Shown in pieces: positions 1 through 7,795 of a stretch of 25,880 nucleotides of DNA; positions within the stretch are counted from its first letter, which is position 1, and each line of letters opens with the position of its first letter. The notes beneath the pieces are model-generated. The model saw nothing but the letters and a program-made list of their open reading frames with translations, ran no database searches and was not told where the DNA came from. Source of the DNA: Dietzia timorensis (GTDB taxonomy: Bacteria; Actinomycetota; Actinomycetes; Mycobacteriales; Mycobacteriaceae). The stretch is from NCBI RefSeq assembly GCF_020742175.1, contig NZ_DYXM01000134.1, positions 1-25,880 of the forward strand, given 5' to 3'. Made by a program: the position numbers and the translations under genes.

Positions 1-1463
1 GTCGGCGTGCCGCCCGGGTCCGTGGCGAGTAGCTGGAACACGATGATGGCGACCGCAAGGGCGCGCGCTTGATGGGCGCCTTTGTAAGTCGCGGGTATCG
101 CCGCCAACGTGCCCACGGCGACCGTCCAGTACCACGGCCACGAGAGAACGTTGACCACGAAAAATGCGGTCCACGCGATGGTGAGCCACGCGAATATACC
201 GCCGGTCCGCGAACGCAGGGTATCGAGGTTGTCCCTTTCGCTCGCGACCGGGCGCGCCAACCACCAGCACACCGCGAGCATCAATGCTCCTGCCACCATG
301 CACAATGTGCGCGCGATCGCGAGGGCGTTCTCGAAGCTGGACACTCCGATCCAGTCAGCGAGATGTGCGCCGGCCGTGGGCAGAGCGATCCAATAGACGA
401 CTCGATCGGACACCGACAACGCGTCCATCCAGCCGATACCGGCGCCGCTGGCGAGAGTCACGATGGCACCGGTGACGGCGGCGAACGCCGTCATCCAGAC
501 ACCGCGCGCGAACGCGCGAAAGAATGCTCTCCCCGCGATCCATGCGAGGAAGGGGAGAAGGAGGAGGGACGTCACCTTGATCGTCCCCGCCAGCCCGATA
601 GCGACTCCGGCACCGGCCAGAAGACCCCAGCGCAATCGGGGAGGCGCCGCCGCTGCGGCCGCCACGGACAACCACATGCCCAGGAGCGCGAACGCGAGAA
701 TTATCGCGTCGTTGTGGAGCCCGCCGACCAGATGCACCACGACCAGCGGATTGGCTACGCCTAGCCACAGCGCATGATCGCGCGATGCGCCGGTGAGGCG
801 CGCAAGGCGCGACAGTGCCACGGCGGCGAGCGCGAGGAACGCGAAGACCACCACGCGCAGACCGATGATCGCCGGCCACGCAGAGTGACCGGAAAGCGCC
901 GCCGTCCCCTGCATAATCAACAGATGTAGAGGTCCGTATGGGGTGGGAGTGAAGCGCCAATCCGGGTGGACATTGGCGGACATCGCACCGCCGGCCGCGC
1001 CGGTGCCGTCGACGTAGGGGTCGGCGGGCCCTGACAGCATTTCGCCCTGTGCGAGGTAGGTCCAGGCGTCACCGGAAAACACCGGTAATGCCGGCAACAG
1101 CGGTATCGCCCATGCGGCGAAGACGACCCACCACCGGACCGCGGTTCCCGACGCCACGGCTTTTCCGAGCGCCAACCACGCAATACAACACAGGATGACG
1201 CCGAGCCACACGAGAATCATCGACGCCACCGCGCCCGAACCGATGGCGAGAAATGCGAGGGCGTCGTTGCCCGCAAGCCCGATCTCGCCCGCCTGTGCGC
1301 CTGCGCCGAAAGAACCGGCCGAGATCATGCACGCACCAAGCGTCCCGGTGAGAATCGGCGCGAGCGCACCCGCGCCGCCACCGCCGCGATGCGCGCCGGC
1401 TATCGACTTGGGAACATCAGGGTCGGCCGCGCCGTGGCTTGTGGAGGAGGGAGAGTGATTCAT
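1..1463 (-). CDS. mptA: MptA-like alpha-(1->6)-mannopyranosyltransferase, GT-C membrane enzyme (3' end outside window)
   Basis: The reading frame opens with ATG at 1463 and stays open to the left window edge, giving at least 487 residues, so the C-terminus is missing. The product is very hydrophobic, with many predicted membrane spans. At about residue 132 it has a GDAWTYLAQGEM segment followed by ADPY, typical of the first extracytoplasmic loop of polyprenol-phosphate-mannose-dependent GT-C enzymes. In mycobacteria and corynebacteria MptA extends the alpha-1,6-mannan backbone of lipomannan and lipoarabinomannan at the outer membrane face. The gene lies 23 bp downstream of idsA2 on the same strand, as in M. 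tuberculosis (Rv2174 beside Rv2173). No clear Shine-Dalgarno sequence precedes the ATG, so translation may be coupled to idsA2. The related enzyme MptB is the main alternative; synteny favours MptA. Confidence 0.8.
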   Translation of the reverse strand, partial: MNHSPSSTSHGAADPDVPKSIAGAHRGGGGAGALAPILTGTLGACMISAGSFGAGAQAGEIGLAGNDALAFLAIGSGAVASMILVWLGVILCCIAWLALGKAVASGTAVRWWVVFAAWAIPLLPALPVFSGDAWTYLAQGEMLSGPADPYVDGTGAAGGAMSANVHPDWRFTPTPYGPLHLLIMQGTAALSGHSAWPAIIGLRVVVFAFLALAAVALSRLARLTGASRDHALWLGVANPLVVVHLVGGLHNDAIILAFALLGMWLSVAAAAAAPPRLRWGLLAGAGVAIGLAGTIKVTSLLLLPFLAWIAGRAFFRAFARGVWMTAFAAVTGAIVTLASGAGIGWMDALSVSDRVVYWIALPTAGAHLADWIGVSSFENALAIARTLCMVAGALMLAVCWWLARPVASERDNLDTLRSRTGGIFAWLTIAWTAFFVVNVLSWPWYWTVAVGTLAAIPATYKGAHQARALAVAIIVFQLLATDPGGTP

Positions 1464-1486
1464 GGAAGACGAAACGGCGGCGCTTC

Positions 1487-2605
1487 TCAGAACGCCCGGT
1501 CGACGGCCCGCCCGGCGAGGCCACGCAGCGTTTCCTCGCCAGGGGCGTCGAGTGCCGCGTGGTCCAGGGCGGAAAGGCCCTCCGACGTCAGACGTTCAAT
1601 TTCTTCTTGTACGTGGTTCACGGCTCCGCTGGCGGTGAGGATATCGCGGGACCGTGCGAGCTGCTCCGCACCCAGATCGGCACCGAGCACGCGAGATAAT
1701 TCCGCGGCATCCGCCGGCGAAGCCTCGTTGAGCGCATAGTTGATGAGCAGCGTGCGCTTTCCCTCGCGGATGTCGTCGCCCGAGGGCTTTCCGGTTACTT
1801 CCGGGTCCCCGAAGACGCCGAGCATATCGTCGACAAGCTGATAGGCGATACCCATGGACACCCCGAAAGTCCGCAGCGCCGCAATGGTTTCCGGCGGCGC
1901 ACCGGCGAGCACCGCGCCGAGGTGCACCGGGCGCTCGATCGTGTACGCAGCGGTCTTGAAACGGTTGACCCGCGCGGGGGTGTCGAGGTCGGAGGCGTCG
2001 GTGGCTTCTGCGTGCACGTCGAGCATCTGCCCGCCGAGGACCTCGGTTTTCATATCCGCCCACACCGCATGCGCACGACGGAAAAGCTCTATCGACATGG
2101 TCGGGCAATCAAGGAGCGCTTCGGAGAACATTTCGTCCGCCCAGGCCAGGGCGATATCGCCGAGGAGGATGGCCTGGGATCGGCCGTAGGCGTCGGAGTT
2201 GCCGCTCCAGTCGGCTTCGGCGTGTTCGGCTGAGAGCGCGACGTGGACTGTGGGAAGGCCTCGCCGGGTGGCCGAGGCGTCGATGATGTCGTCGTGGATC
2301 AGCGCGCACGCCTGGATTAGTTCCAGTACCGCCAGGGCCTTGACCGCGGTGTCGATGTCCGCGGATTCGGTCGAGTCGCCGGTCGGTGCACATGCGCAGT
2401 AGGCAGCGATGCCGAAACGTGGCCGCATCCGTTTTCCACCGCCGAGGACGAAGCTCTCGAGCCGGTCGGCGATGGTGCTGCAGCGGCCGTCGATCTCCGA
2501 GAGAAAGGCGCGGCGTCGCGAGAGGAAGCTCTCCAATTCACGCTGGATGGCGGACGCGGGATCCGAGCACGTCCGTGAAGTGTCGGTGCCTGTCGCATCC
2601 TTCAT
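1487..2605 (-). CDS. idsA2: Polyprenyl (trans-isoprenyl) diphosphate synthase, IdsA2-like
   Basis: This 372-residue protein condenses allylic diphosphates with isopentenyl diphosphate, making a geranylgeranyl-size or similar precursor for polyprenols and quinones. Hallmarks of the family are visible: GGGKRMRP at 55-62, the first Asp-rich motif DDIID at 105-109, a K/R-rich substrate region, and a second Asp-rich region QLVDDMLGVFGD at 256-267 followed by GKPSGDDIREGKRT. The length is usual for actinobacterial enzymes. The ATG at 2605 is preceded by GAAAGG about 12 nt upstream. It shares a strand with mptA, consistent with supply of lipid carrier for mannan synthesis, and diverges from metF across about 210 bp. 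The chain length of the product cannot be read from the sequence, and the symbol rests on synteny with Rv2173. Confidence 0.87.
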   Translation of the reverse strand: MKDATGTDTSRTCSDPASAIQRELESFLSRRRAFLSEIDGRCSTIADRLESFVLGGGKRMRPRFGIAAYCACAPTGDSTESADIDTAVKALAVLELIQACALIHDDIIDASATRRGLPTVHVALSAEHAEADWSGNSDAYGRSQAILLGDIALAWADEMFSEALLDCPTMSIELFRRAHAVWADMKTEVLGGQMLDVHAEATDASDLDTPARVNRFKTAAYTIERPVHLGAVLAGAPPETIAALRTFGVSMGIAYQLVDDMLGVFGDPEVTGKPSGDDIREGKRTLLINYALNEASPADAAELSRVLGADLGAEQLARSRDILTASGAVNHVQEEIERLTSEGLSALDHAALDAPGEETLRGLAGRAVDRAF

Positions 2606-2815
2606 CAGCTGCTACAGCCTTTCGCCCGGGGCCGCCCGTCGGCCATGATCTTCTGCCGTGCTGGATCTCGGGTGATCGCACGTGCATCTGTCACCCTATC
2701 GCGAGCACGACGGCGGCACGCCCGGGGCGTGAACCGAGGGTTCACTGGCAGGGGAGATGAGCTGATCCCTAGACTGGCCTGGAACTTCATTCCCTGACAC
2801 AGGAGGCTCGACGTA
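2606..2815. promoter_or_regulatory. Divergent idsA2/metF intergenic region
   Basis: These 210 bp lie between two divergently transcribed genes and must contain both promoters. A TAGACT at 2770-2775 is a plausible -10 hexamer for metF, 46 nt before its GTG start. TAGGGT on the minus strand (2698 down to 2693) is a candidate -10 for idsA2. Neither has a convincing -35 at the standard spacing. AGGAGG at 2801-2806 is the metF ribosome binding site. The palindrome at 2729-2745 is listed separately. Confidence 0.5.
2729..2745. promoter_or_regulatory. Perfect 7-3-7 inverted repeat, candidate operator
   Basis: GTGAACC-GAG-GGTTCAC is a perfect dyad with a 3-bp centre. It sits 25-41 bp upstream of the putative metF -10 hexamer and within the idsA2 upstream region. 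Size and symmetry fit a dimeric helix-turn-helix repressor such as a GntR or TetR type protein. The cognate regulator is not in this window. Confidence 0.5.
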
Positions 2816-3796
2816 GTGACCGCCGGGAACGCCCACGATTCGCACACGACTGCTCATGATGGCGTCATTGCGCGAATGTCGGCTTCCACAACTGCGCGGA
2901 TCCCTTTCTCGGTCGAGTTCTACCCGCCCCGCGACGAGGCGGCCGAGGAGCGTTTGTGGCGCGCCGCCTCCGTATTCGAGCAGCTGGGCGCCGCGTTTGT
3001 GTCCGTGACGTACGGGGCGGGCGGGACGACCCGCGACCGCACTCTGCGCATCACGCGCGAGGTCGCCGACAACACGGCCCTGTTGCCGATCGCGCACCTG
3101 ACCGCCGTGGGACATACCGTCGAGGAGCTCGACGCTCTTGTCGACGAATACGCGAATGCAGGGGTGCACAATATCCTCGCGCTGCGCGGGGATCCGCCCG
3201 GAGATCCGCTGGGGGAATGGACTCAGCACCCGGGTGGTCTCCGTTACGCGGACGAACTGGTTCGGCTCATCGGAGACAAGCGTTCCTTTGAGGTGGGCGT
3301 TGCCTCGTTCCCGGAAGGGCACTATCGGGCAAGGACGCTCGACGTGGACACCGATGTTCTCGTGTCGAAACTGCGCAGCGGTGCGGAATATTCGATCACG
3401 CAGATGTTCTTCGACGTCGACGACTACCTCCGGCTTCGCGATCGCGTGGTCGCCGCGGATCCCGAGCAGGGCGCCAAGCCGATCATCCCGGGCCTCATGC
3501 CGGTGACCTCGCTTCGCTCGGTGCGCCGGATGCTCGAGCTTTCGGGGTCGAAGTTGCCGGCCGATTTCGAGCGCCGCCTCACGCGAGCAGCAGGCAGCGG
3601 AGATATGGAAGATCGTGCGGCGGTTCGCGAGGTCGGCATCGAGTTCGCGACGAACCTGTGTGAGCGGCTCATTCGTGAGGGCGCCCCGTGCCTGCATTTC
3701 AATACGCTCAACTTCTCCCGCGCGACGCAGGAGGTACTCGCCAACCTGGGCATGGCGCCCGAGGTGGGCGCGCATGGGGGAGTCGTCCTCGCCTAA
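2816..3796 (+). CDS. metF: 5,10-methylenetetrahydrofolate reductase (MetF)
   Basis: The product is 326 residues and belongs to the MTHFR TIM-barrel family, which reduces 5,10-methylene-THF to 5-methyl-THF for methionine synthesis. Family signatures appear in order: SVEFYPPR with the catalytic Glu at 34, VTYGAGGTTRDRT, AHLTAVGHT, ILALRGDPPGD, VGVASFPEGH, ITQMFFDVDDY and PGLMPVTS. The GTG at 2816 is chosen because AGGAGG at 2801-2806 lies 9 nt upstream; an internal ATG at 2876 lacks such a site and would start just before the domain. The N-terminal 28 residues are not part of the barrel. The position matches Rv2172c in M. tuberculosis. Flavin-free MTHFRs have been reported in mycobacteria; whether this one binds FAD cannot be told here. 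Confidence 0.92.
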   Translation: MTAGNAHDSHTTAHDGVIARMSASTTARIPFSVEFYPPRDEAAEERLWRAASVFEQLGAAFVSVTYGAGGTTRDRTLRITREVADNTALLPIAHLTAVGHTVEELDALVDEYANAGVHNILALRGDPPGDPLGEWTQHPGGLRYADELVRLIGDKRSFEVGVASFPEGHYRARTLDVDTDVLVSKLRSGAEYSITQMFFDVDDYLRLRDRVVAADPEQGAKPIIPGLMPVTSLRSVRRMLELSGSKLPADFERRLTRAAGSGDMEDRAAVREVGIEFATNLCERLIREGAPCLHFNTLNFSRATQEVLANLGMAPEVGAHGGVVLA

Positions 3797-3803
3797 TCGC
3801 TGC

Positions 3804-3853
3804 GGGAGCGGGCTCGTGCGCCGGGGGCTTGGCCCCGTGCCCGCTCCTATTTC
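3804..3853. terminator. Bidirectional stem-loop between convergent metF and lppM
   Basis: GGAGCGGGC at 3805-3813 pairs perfectly with GCCCGCTCC at 3839-3847. A second hairpin, GGGGC/GCCCC at 3824-3828 and 3832-3836, is nested inside. A short TATTT follows at 3849-3853, so the plus-strand U-tract is weak. It lies only 8 bp after the metF stop and 12 bp before the end of lppM, the expected place for a shared terminator. Confidence 0.7.
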
Positions 3854-3859
3854 AGCGCA

Positions 3860-4624
3860 TCACAGCGGCGAGCGTATGCCCGCGTCCGTGCGTGCACGCG
3901 AGGACCGGGCGAGCAGGATCACCAGAATCGACACCAGGACGGCCGCGCCGATACCGACGATGAGCCACACGGCGAAGCCGCGCGTGGCTGGGTCGGGATA
4001 GCTCGTGCTGGCCTCAAGCGTGCTCACAGTCCCCGCCTGCGGCGACCACGAGACGCGGTTCGGATCGTCTTCGATGGTCCCATTGGTGTTCTCCACGGGA
4101 GCGGGGAAACTCAGGTCGATACGCGACTGGATTCCGCCCGTCTGCCCCGGGGGGACGCCGGTGAGGTCGATGCTGCCCTCGAACGTAACCTTGCCGCCGG
4201 AACGGCGGAAGCTCATCGAGTACGGCCGGGAATTATCCACCTGCAGGCCGATGACCATGGTGTCGACGTCGGCGAAGCTGAGCTCGGTGAAATATATTTC
4301 CTTGCCCGAGAAGTTGTTGGCCGCGTAGTTGGAGATGCGGACCTTCTCCTCGAGCCCGGAGGGGACGGAAAGTCCGTTGAGCACGGAAGCCTCTTCGGCG
4401 TTGTCCCCGGCCAACAGGATGCGGCCGGAGACCGTATCGTTCTTGCTCACCGAGAGATCGGCTCCCAGCTGTAGACAGCCCGACAGGGTGAACGCCAGCG
4501 CGACAACCAGCGACAGCAGCGTGCCGCGGCGGAGCCACGCCGGCCCGTAGCCGCCGGTCTGTCGATGCGCCTCTCCCGAAGAATTCTCGGGGGTGCGGTT
4601 GTTCGGGGCATTAACGGTCATCAC
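3860..4624 (-). CDS. lppM: LppM-family lipoprotein (DUF3153)
   Basis: The 254-residue product has a lipoprotein signal with an unusually long hydrophilic N-region: residues 36-47 are hydrophobic and end in the lipobox LSGC with the modified cysteine at 50. A lumen-facing beta-rich domain follows, then a single C-terminal membrane helix at about 217-239 and a basic tail. This two-anchor layout and the neighbours identify it as the LppM (Rv2171) family; in M. tuberculosis LppM has been linked to phagosome interactions and envelope lipid biology. The start is GTG at 4624, with ATG at 4621 equally possible; no strong ribosome binding site is visible. It is the last gene of the minus-strand group that begins with the GNAT gene. 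Confidence 0.82.
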   Translation of the reverse strand: MMTVNAPNNRTPENSSGEAHRQTGGYGPAWLRRGTLLSLVVALAFTLSGCLQLGADLSVSKNDTVSGRILLAGDNAEEASVLNGLSVPSGLEEKVRISNYAANNFSGKEIYFTELSFADVDTMVIGLQVDNSRPYSMSFRRSGGKVTFEGSIDLTGVPPGQTGGIQSRIDLSFPAPVENTNGTIEDDPNRVSWSPQAGTVSTLEASTSYPDPATRGFAVWLIVGIGAAVLVSILVILLARSSRARTDAGIRSPL

Positions 4625-4683
4625 AGAACACCATTCTGCCTGGGTAGGGCGCGGGTTGTTTGTCGCGACTCGCCAAAATCATC

Positions 4684-6276
4684 TCAGAGCATCTTCCTTG
4701 CCAAAGCTTTGCGGAGGTACGAGCGCGCGAGCGAGGCCGAGATCCGCCCACTCGTGCCGATGACGCCGCCGCCCGGATGCTGCGAGGCGCCGGCGAGAAA
4801 AAGTCCCTCAAGCCCGGGAATTCGGTACTGCGCGAGCTCCGGGTGGGGCCGGAAAGGGAGCATTTGGTCGAGGGACATCTCGACGTGCATGACGTTTCCG
4901 CCCCACAGCCCGAGCTCGCGCTCGAGGTCGAGCGGGGACTGGGCGAACCGGTGCTCGACCGAGTCGGCGAACCCCGGCGAATAGGCGTCCACGGCGGAGA
5001 TGATGCGGTCGGCCTCGGTCTCTTTGACGTCATTCCAGCTGCGGCCGCCGGCCAAGTGCCGCGGATGCCACTGCGACCACAGCGTCAACTCGTGTTTCCC
5101 GGCCGGCGCCAGGCTCGGATCGAGAGAGGAGAAACTCATCACGAGCACCGCAGGATCGGCGTCGAGGCCGCCCGCGGAAGCTACGCCGTACCGCCGGTCG
5201 AGAAGCTTGCGGTCGGTTACGAGCAGCTGCAGCCCGTGCGAGCTGTCCTCGATGCGTGCTCCCTCGTAATTGGGAAGTCGATCGGTTCCCACGCGCACGG
5301 GCATTCCGACGCCGAAACCCGTGCGGATCCCGCGCCGCCAGCGGGACCAATCGGCGGAGGGGACGAGTGGGCGGACGAGCTCGAGAGTCGAGAGAACGTG
5401 GGCCGCGGAGATGACGCAGCGAGTGCGGAAATCCCGGTCGCCTGCGCGAACGGTCCACGCTCCGCCGTCATCCTGATTCAGTGAGGTGGCGGGATGAGAG
5501 GCAAAGACCTCGCCGCCGTTCGACCTGATGCTCGCGATAAGCGCGTCGGCGAGCGCGCCCGATCCGCCGCGAGCCCTACCGGGTGGGATCGAATGCATGA
5601 GCGCCGCGAAGCCGATCATCGGCGCAGTTGCCGGAGACGACATCGGCGGCCCGGACTGCGCGCCGAACCACGCGAGAGCCGCCTTGAGGCGCTCGGAGTC
5701 GAACCAATAATCCAGGAGCGCATCGCCGGAGGAGAGAAATTGGTGGGAGAGCGCGAGGGGATGGCGCATTCCATAGGTGCCGACCAGTTTTCCCAGGCCC
5801 AACGGGTTCGGCGCCGCGCCGAAGCTCGCCATCATGCCCTCTGCGAGCGGCGTCCATGCCGCGACGAACTCGCGATACGCCACAGCATCGCGTTCCGAAC
5901 ACGCGACCGCAATCGACGCGCACGTGGTGTCGAGATCGGCCGAGAACACCAGCGGCGGTTCGCCCGAGCCTGGTGGGGCGGGCGCGAATGCCCACGGATC
6001 ACAGTCGAAATATTCGAGACCGAATCGGCTCAGCTCGAGCTCTTCGATGATGCCGGTGTGCCGGATCATCAGATGCGAAGACGAGCCGCGATCGGTGAGG
6101 TGCCCGGGGTAGCGCTCGACGGTGGACGTCGCGCCACCCAGGACGCTGTCTCGCTCGAGCACGGCCACCGACTTGCCGGCACGCGCAAGGTACGCCGCGG
6201 CGATAAGCCCGTTATGCCCCGAGCCGATGACCACGGCATCGTATCCACCTCTCGTGGTGCTTCGCGCGTCGGTCAT
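4684..6276 (-). CDS. FAD-dependent oxidoreductase, phytoene desaturase / PYROXD2-like
   Basis: This 530-residue protein has an N-terminal dinucleotide-binding fold: VVIGSGHNG at 15-23 (GxGxxG) and VAVLE with the ribose-binding Glu at 41, followed by GGATSTVE. The C-terminus has GLFLAGASQHPGGGVIGTSGR, the second FAD-contact region of the COG1233 amine-oxidase/phytoene-desaturase superfamily. The GHNGL version of the nucleotide motif and the HPGGGV C-terminal motif point to the PYROXD2-like branch rather than a true carotenoid desaturase, and no other carotenoid gene is nearby. The ATG at 6276 overlaps the GNAT stop by 4 bp, so the reading frame extending upstream to 7056 is antisense-free shadow, not an extension. 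The substrate is unknown. lppM starts 60 bp downstream on the same strand, so co-transcription is likely. Confidence 0.83.
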   Translation of the reverse strand: MTDARSTTRGGYDAVVIGSGHNGLIAAAYLARAGKSVAVLERDSVLGGATSTVERYPGHLTDRGSSSHLMIRHTGIIEELELSRFGLEYFDCDPWAFAPAPPGSGEPPLVFSADLDTTCASIAVACSERDAVAYREFVAAWTPLAEGMMASFGAAPNPLGLGKLVGTYGMRHPLALSHQFLSSGDALLDYWFDSERLKAALAWFGAQSGPPMSSPATAPMIGFAALMHSIPPGRARGGSGALADALIASIRSNGGEVFASHPATSLNQDDGGAWTVRAGDRDFRTRCVISAAHVLSTLELVRPLVPSADWSRWRRGIRTGFGVGMPVRVGTDRLPNYEGARIEDSSHGLQLLVTDRKLLDRRYGVASAGGLDADPAVLVMSFSSLDPSLAPAGKHELTLWSQWHPRHLAGGRSWNDVKETEADRIISAVDAYSPGFADSVEHRFAQSPLDLERELGLWGGNVMHVEMSLDQMLPFRPHPELAQYRIPGLEGLFLAGASQHPGGGVIGTSGRISASLARSYLRKALARKML

Positions 6277-7040
6277 TCCGCGCCTATCCCGGCTGCGGCG
6301 GATGACGCTGCGGCCCGGGCCAAGTCGGTTCGGAGGATCGCAAACCTGCGGGGGTCGCCTTCGAAGAGAAAATCGCGCAGTACATCGGAGAACCCTGCGC
6401 GGCGGTACAGACGCCACGCGTTGTTCGTCTCGCCCTCGACCTCGGGAGTCGACAGGAGTACCGAACTCTCTGCCCGAGTCGTGAGAAACGACTGAAGCAG
6501 AGCCCACCCGACTCGATGCCCGTGAAGAGCCGGCAGAACATGGAGCTCGGTGAGTTCGGCCATCTTCTCCGGCAGCGGCGTCCCCGCGGAACGCGCACCC
6601 GCCGAGACTCGGTCGAACCACCATTGACCCCGGCGGGCGCGGTAGCCGTAGCAAATGCCGACCAAAACCTCGTCTGACGTCGGAGGTGTTTGGTCTGCCA
6701 GGCCTTGCACGTCCGCCGGAGCCGGGACGACCCGGACATCGAGATCCTGTGGTGCGGACGCGGCCGCGGGGTGCGACCGGCGGAACCACCAGCGTCTTCC
6801 ACGGCCGCGGGTGGCCGTGGCGTCCGCATGCACCGAAACAGCAAGCTCGGCTGCGTCCTCCTGAGAGACGAAGGCCGCGACCGCCGAGAAATCGGCCCAG
6901 CGGCTGTGCTCGTGCCACACGGGGCTGCGTTGCCAGGAAAGCCGAGGGGAGTAGCCCATCGCCGCAACGTATACGTCCAACGCCTCGCGCACCCGTAGCC
7001 GAAACTCTGCCGGCGAAAGAGAGACGATACGTATTTCCAC
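6273..7040 (-). CDS. GNAT-family N-acetyltransferase (Rv2170-like)
   Basis: The 255-residue product carries a GNAT fold in its second half: the beta4/motif A segment ELTELHVLPALHGHRVGWALL at about 162-182, with HRVGWA in place of the usual R/QxxGxG/A acetyl-CoA loop, and motif B NNAWRLYRRAGF at 206-217. The N-terminal half resembles the neighbour of lppM in mycobacteria (Rv2170), with a basic, low-complexity insertion at about residues 72-125 that makes it longer than the roughly 200-residue mycobacterial protein. I chose GTG at 7040, since the sequence before it does not resemble the family; no strong ribosome binding site fixes the start. The stop overlaps the oxidoreductase ATG, so the two are probably translationally coupled. 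The acyl acceptor is unknown. Confidence 0.72.
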   Translation of the reverse strand: MEIRIVSLSPAEFRLRVREALDVYVAAMGYSPRLSWQRSPVWHEHSRWADFSAVAAFVSQEDAAELAVSVHADATATRGRGRRWWFRRSHPAAASAPQDLDVRVVPAPADVQGLADQTPPTSDEVLVGICYGYRARRGQWWFDRVSAGARSAGTPLPEKMAELTELHVLPALHGHRVGWALLQSFLTTRAESSVLLSTPEVEGETNNAWRLYRRAGFSDVLRDFLFEGDPRRFAILRTDLARAAASSAAAGIGAE

Positions 7041-7169
7041 CCATCCATAACACCACAATGTGCCGACCTTACGGAGGAACTGGAGGTATCTGCGCTGGTT
7101 AAGGACGAATGTCGGTGGGCGAATATAAGTTCTATCCGTAATCGAAACCACAAGAAATCGGGGAACTTC
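7041..7169. promoter_or_regulatory. Divergent GNAT/HEPN-like promoter region
   Basis: These 129 bp are relatively AT-rich compared with the flanking genes and separate two divergent genes. TATAAG near 7125 is a possible -10 element for the plus-strand gene, and GGGGA at 7160-7164 is its ribosome binding site. No convincing -35 or operator was found. Confidence 0.35.
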
Positions 7170-7595
7170 ATGTACACCAACATTCATCGAGCAGCGGCGA
7201 CGACGACCATCTCCACGCGCGGCGCACGGCGGGATTCGACTTTTGTCGGCCGCGCGCGGAGGGCCGAGTTGCTCAGGGAACAGGCGGTCTCGGCGCGCAG
7301 CCCGGAGGAAAAACTCGCCTTGTCCTACCGGAGCGCGAGGGAGAAAGGGGCGCTCCTGCTGGGCGCGCCGCCACGGAGAGGCCCGAACAACGTCTGGCTC
7401 CGGCTCGAACGAGAATGCCCGGCGGTGGCCGAGTGGGCGCGCGCATTTCGCGGTTACTCCAACCTGGTTTCGGCCATCGATGCCGGACTTCCGCGAAACG
7501 TCGACAGCGAATTCGCTCGACAGTTCCTGTGGGCGGTCGGGCAGTTCTTCGAGAGAGTCGAGGCAGAGCAGAATCAAGAAATTGCTGCTGCCTAG
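7170..7595 (+). CDS. Small SAV_6107-type HEPN-domain protein
   Basis: A 141-residue, probably all-helical soluble protein. The body from about residue 33 (RAELLREQAVSARSPEEKLALSYRSAREKGALLL) through RQFLWAVGQFFERVE near 118-132 matches my recollection of the actinobacterial SAV_6107 HEPN family, which lies beside DUF3040 and mraZ in several actinobacteria. The catalytic HEPN ribonuclease motif R-x4-6-H is absent: the only histidine is residue 6 in the disordered N-terminus, so an RNase role is unlikely. The ATG at 7170 follows GGGGA at 7160-7164. Its function is unknown. The assignment rests on remembered family similarity and context; a search with the HEPN_SAV_6107 profile would decide it. 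Confidence 0.65.
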   Translation: MYTNIHRAAATTTISTRGARRDSTFVGRARRAELLREQAVSARSPEEKLALSYRSAREKGALLLGAPPRRGPNNVWLRLERECPAVAEWARAFRGYSNLVSAIDAGLPRNVDSEFARQFLWAVGQFFERVEAEQNQEIAAA

Positions 7596-7795
7596 CCCTT
7601 TGTGAGGAAATTCTGGAGGATTAATTGGTAACGGCCCGAGCGATTGGACGTATGATGGTGGTGAAAAAAGCGCGCCATAATTCGGCGGGAACGAAAAGTT
7701 TGCGTCGCGCGTTGTACACACTGCCCAGCAAAAATCGGGGACCGCGTGCAGTGCGCATGGGAGCCTCGTGACAAACGCCAGCCAAGGGAGGATCC
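7596..7795 (+). promoter_or_regulatory. HEPN-DUF3040 spacer
   Basis: This 200-bp gap contains TATGAT at 7651-7656, a good -10 match, preceded by TTGGTA at 7625-7630 with a 20-nt spacing that is longer than optimal. AAGGGAGGA at 7784-7792 is the ribosome binding site of the next gene. No terminator hairpin is evident after the HEPN-like gene, so read-through is possible. Confidence 0.3.

Noticed and set aside
69..764. Plus-strand open frame of 231 codons within the mptA region
   Set aside because: It is antisense to the continuous hydrophobic mptA frame and its translation is a highly charged low-complexity sequence.
2770..2786. Possible McbR-type TAGAC-N6-GTCTA site upstream of metF
   Set aside because: Only the first half site TAGAC is present; the expected second half is missing, so it is better read as a -10 hexamer.
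6277..7056. Extension of the oxidoreductase frame upstream to 7056
   Set aside because: The extra 260 codons overlap the GNAT gene in another frame and are Arg-rich nonsense; the conserved Rossmann motif begins right after the ATG at 6276.
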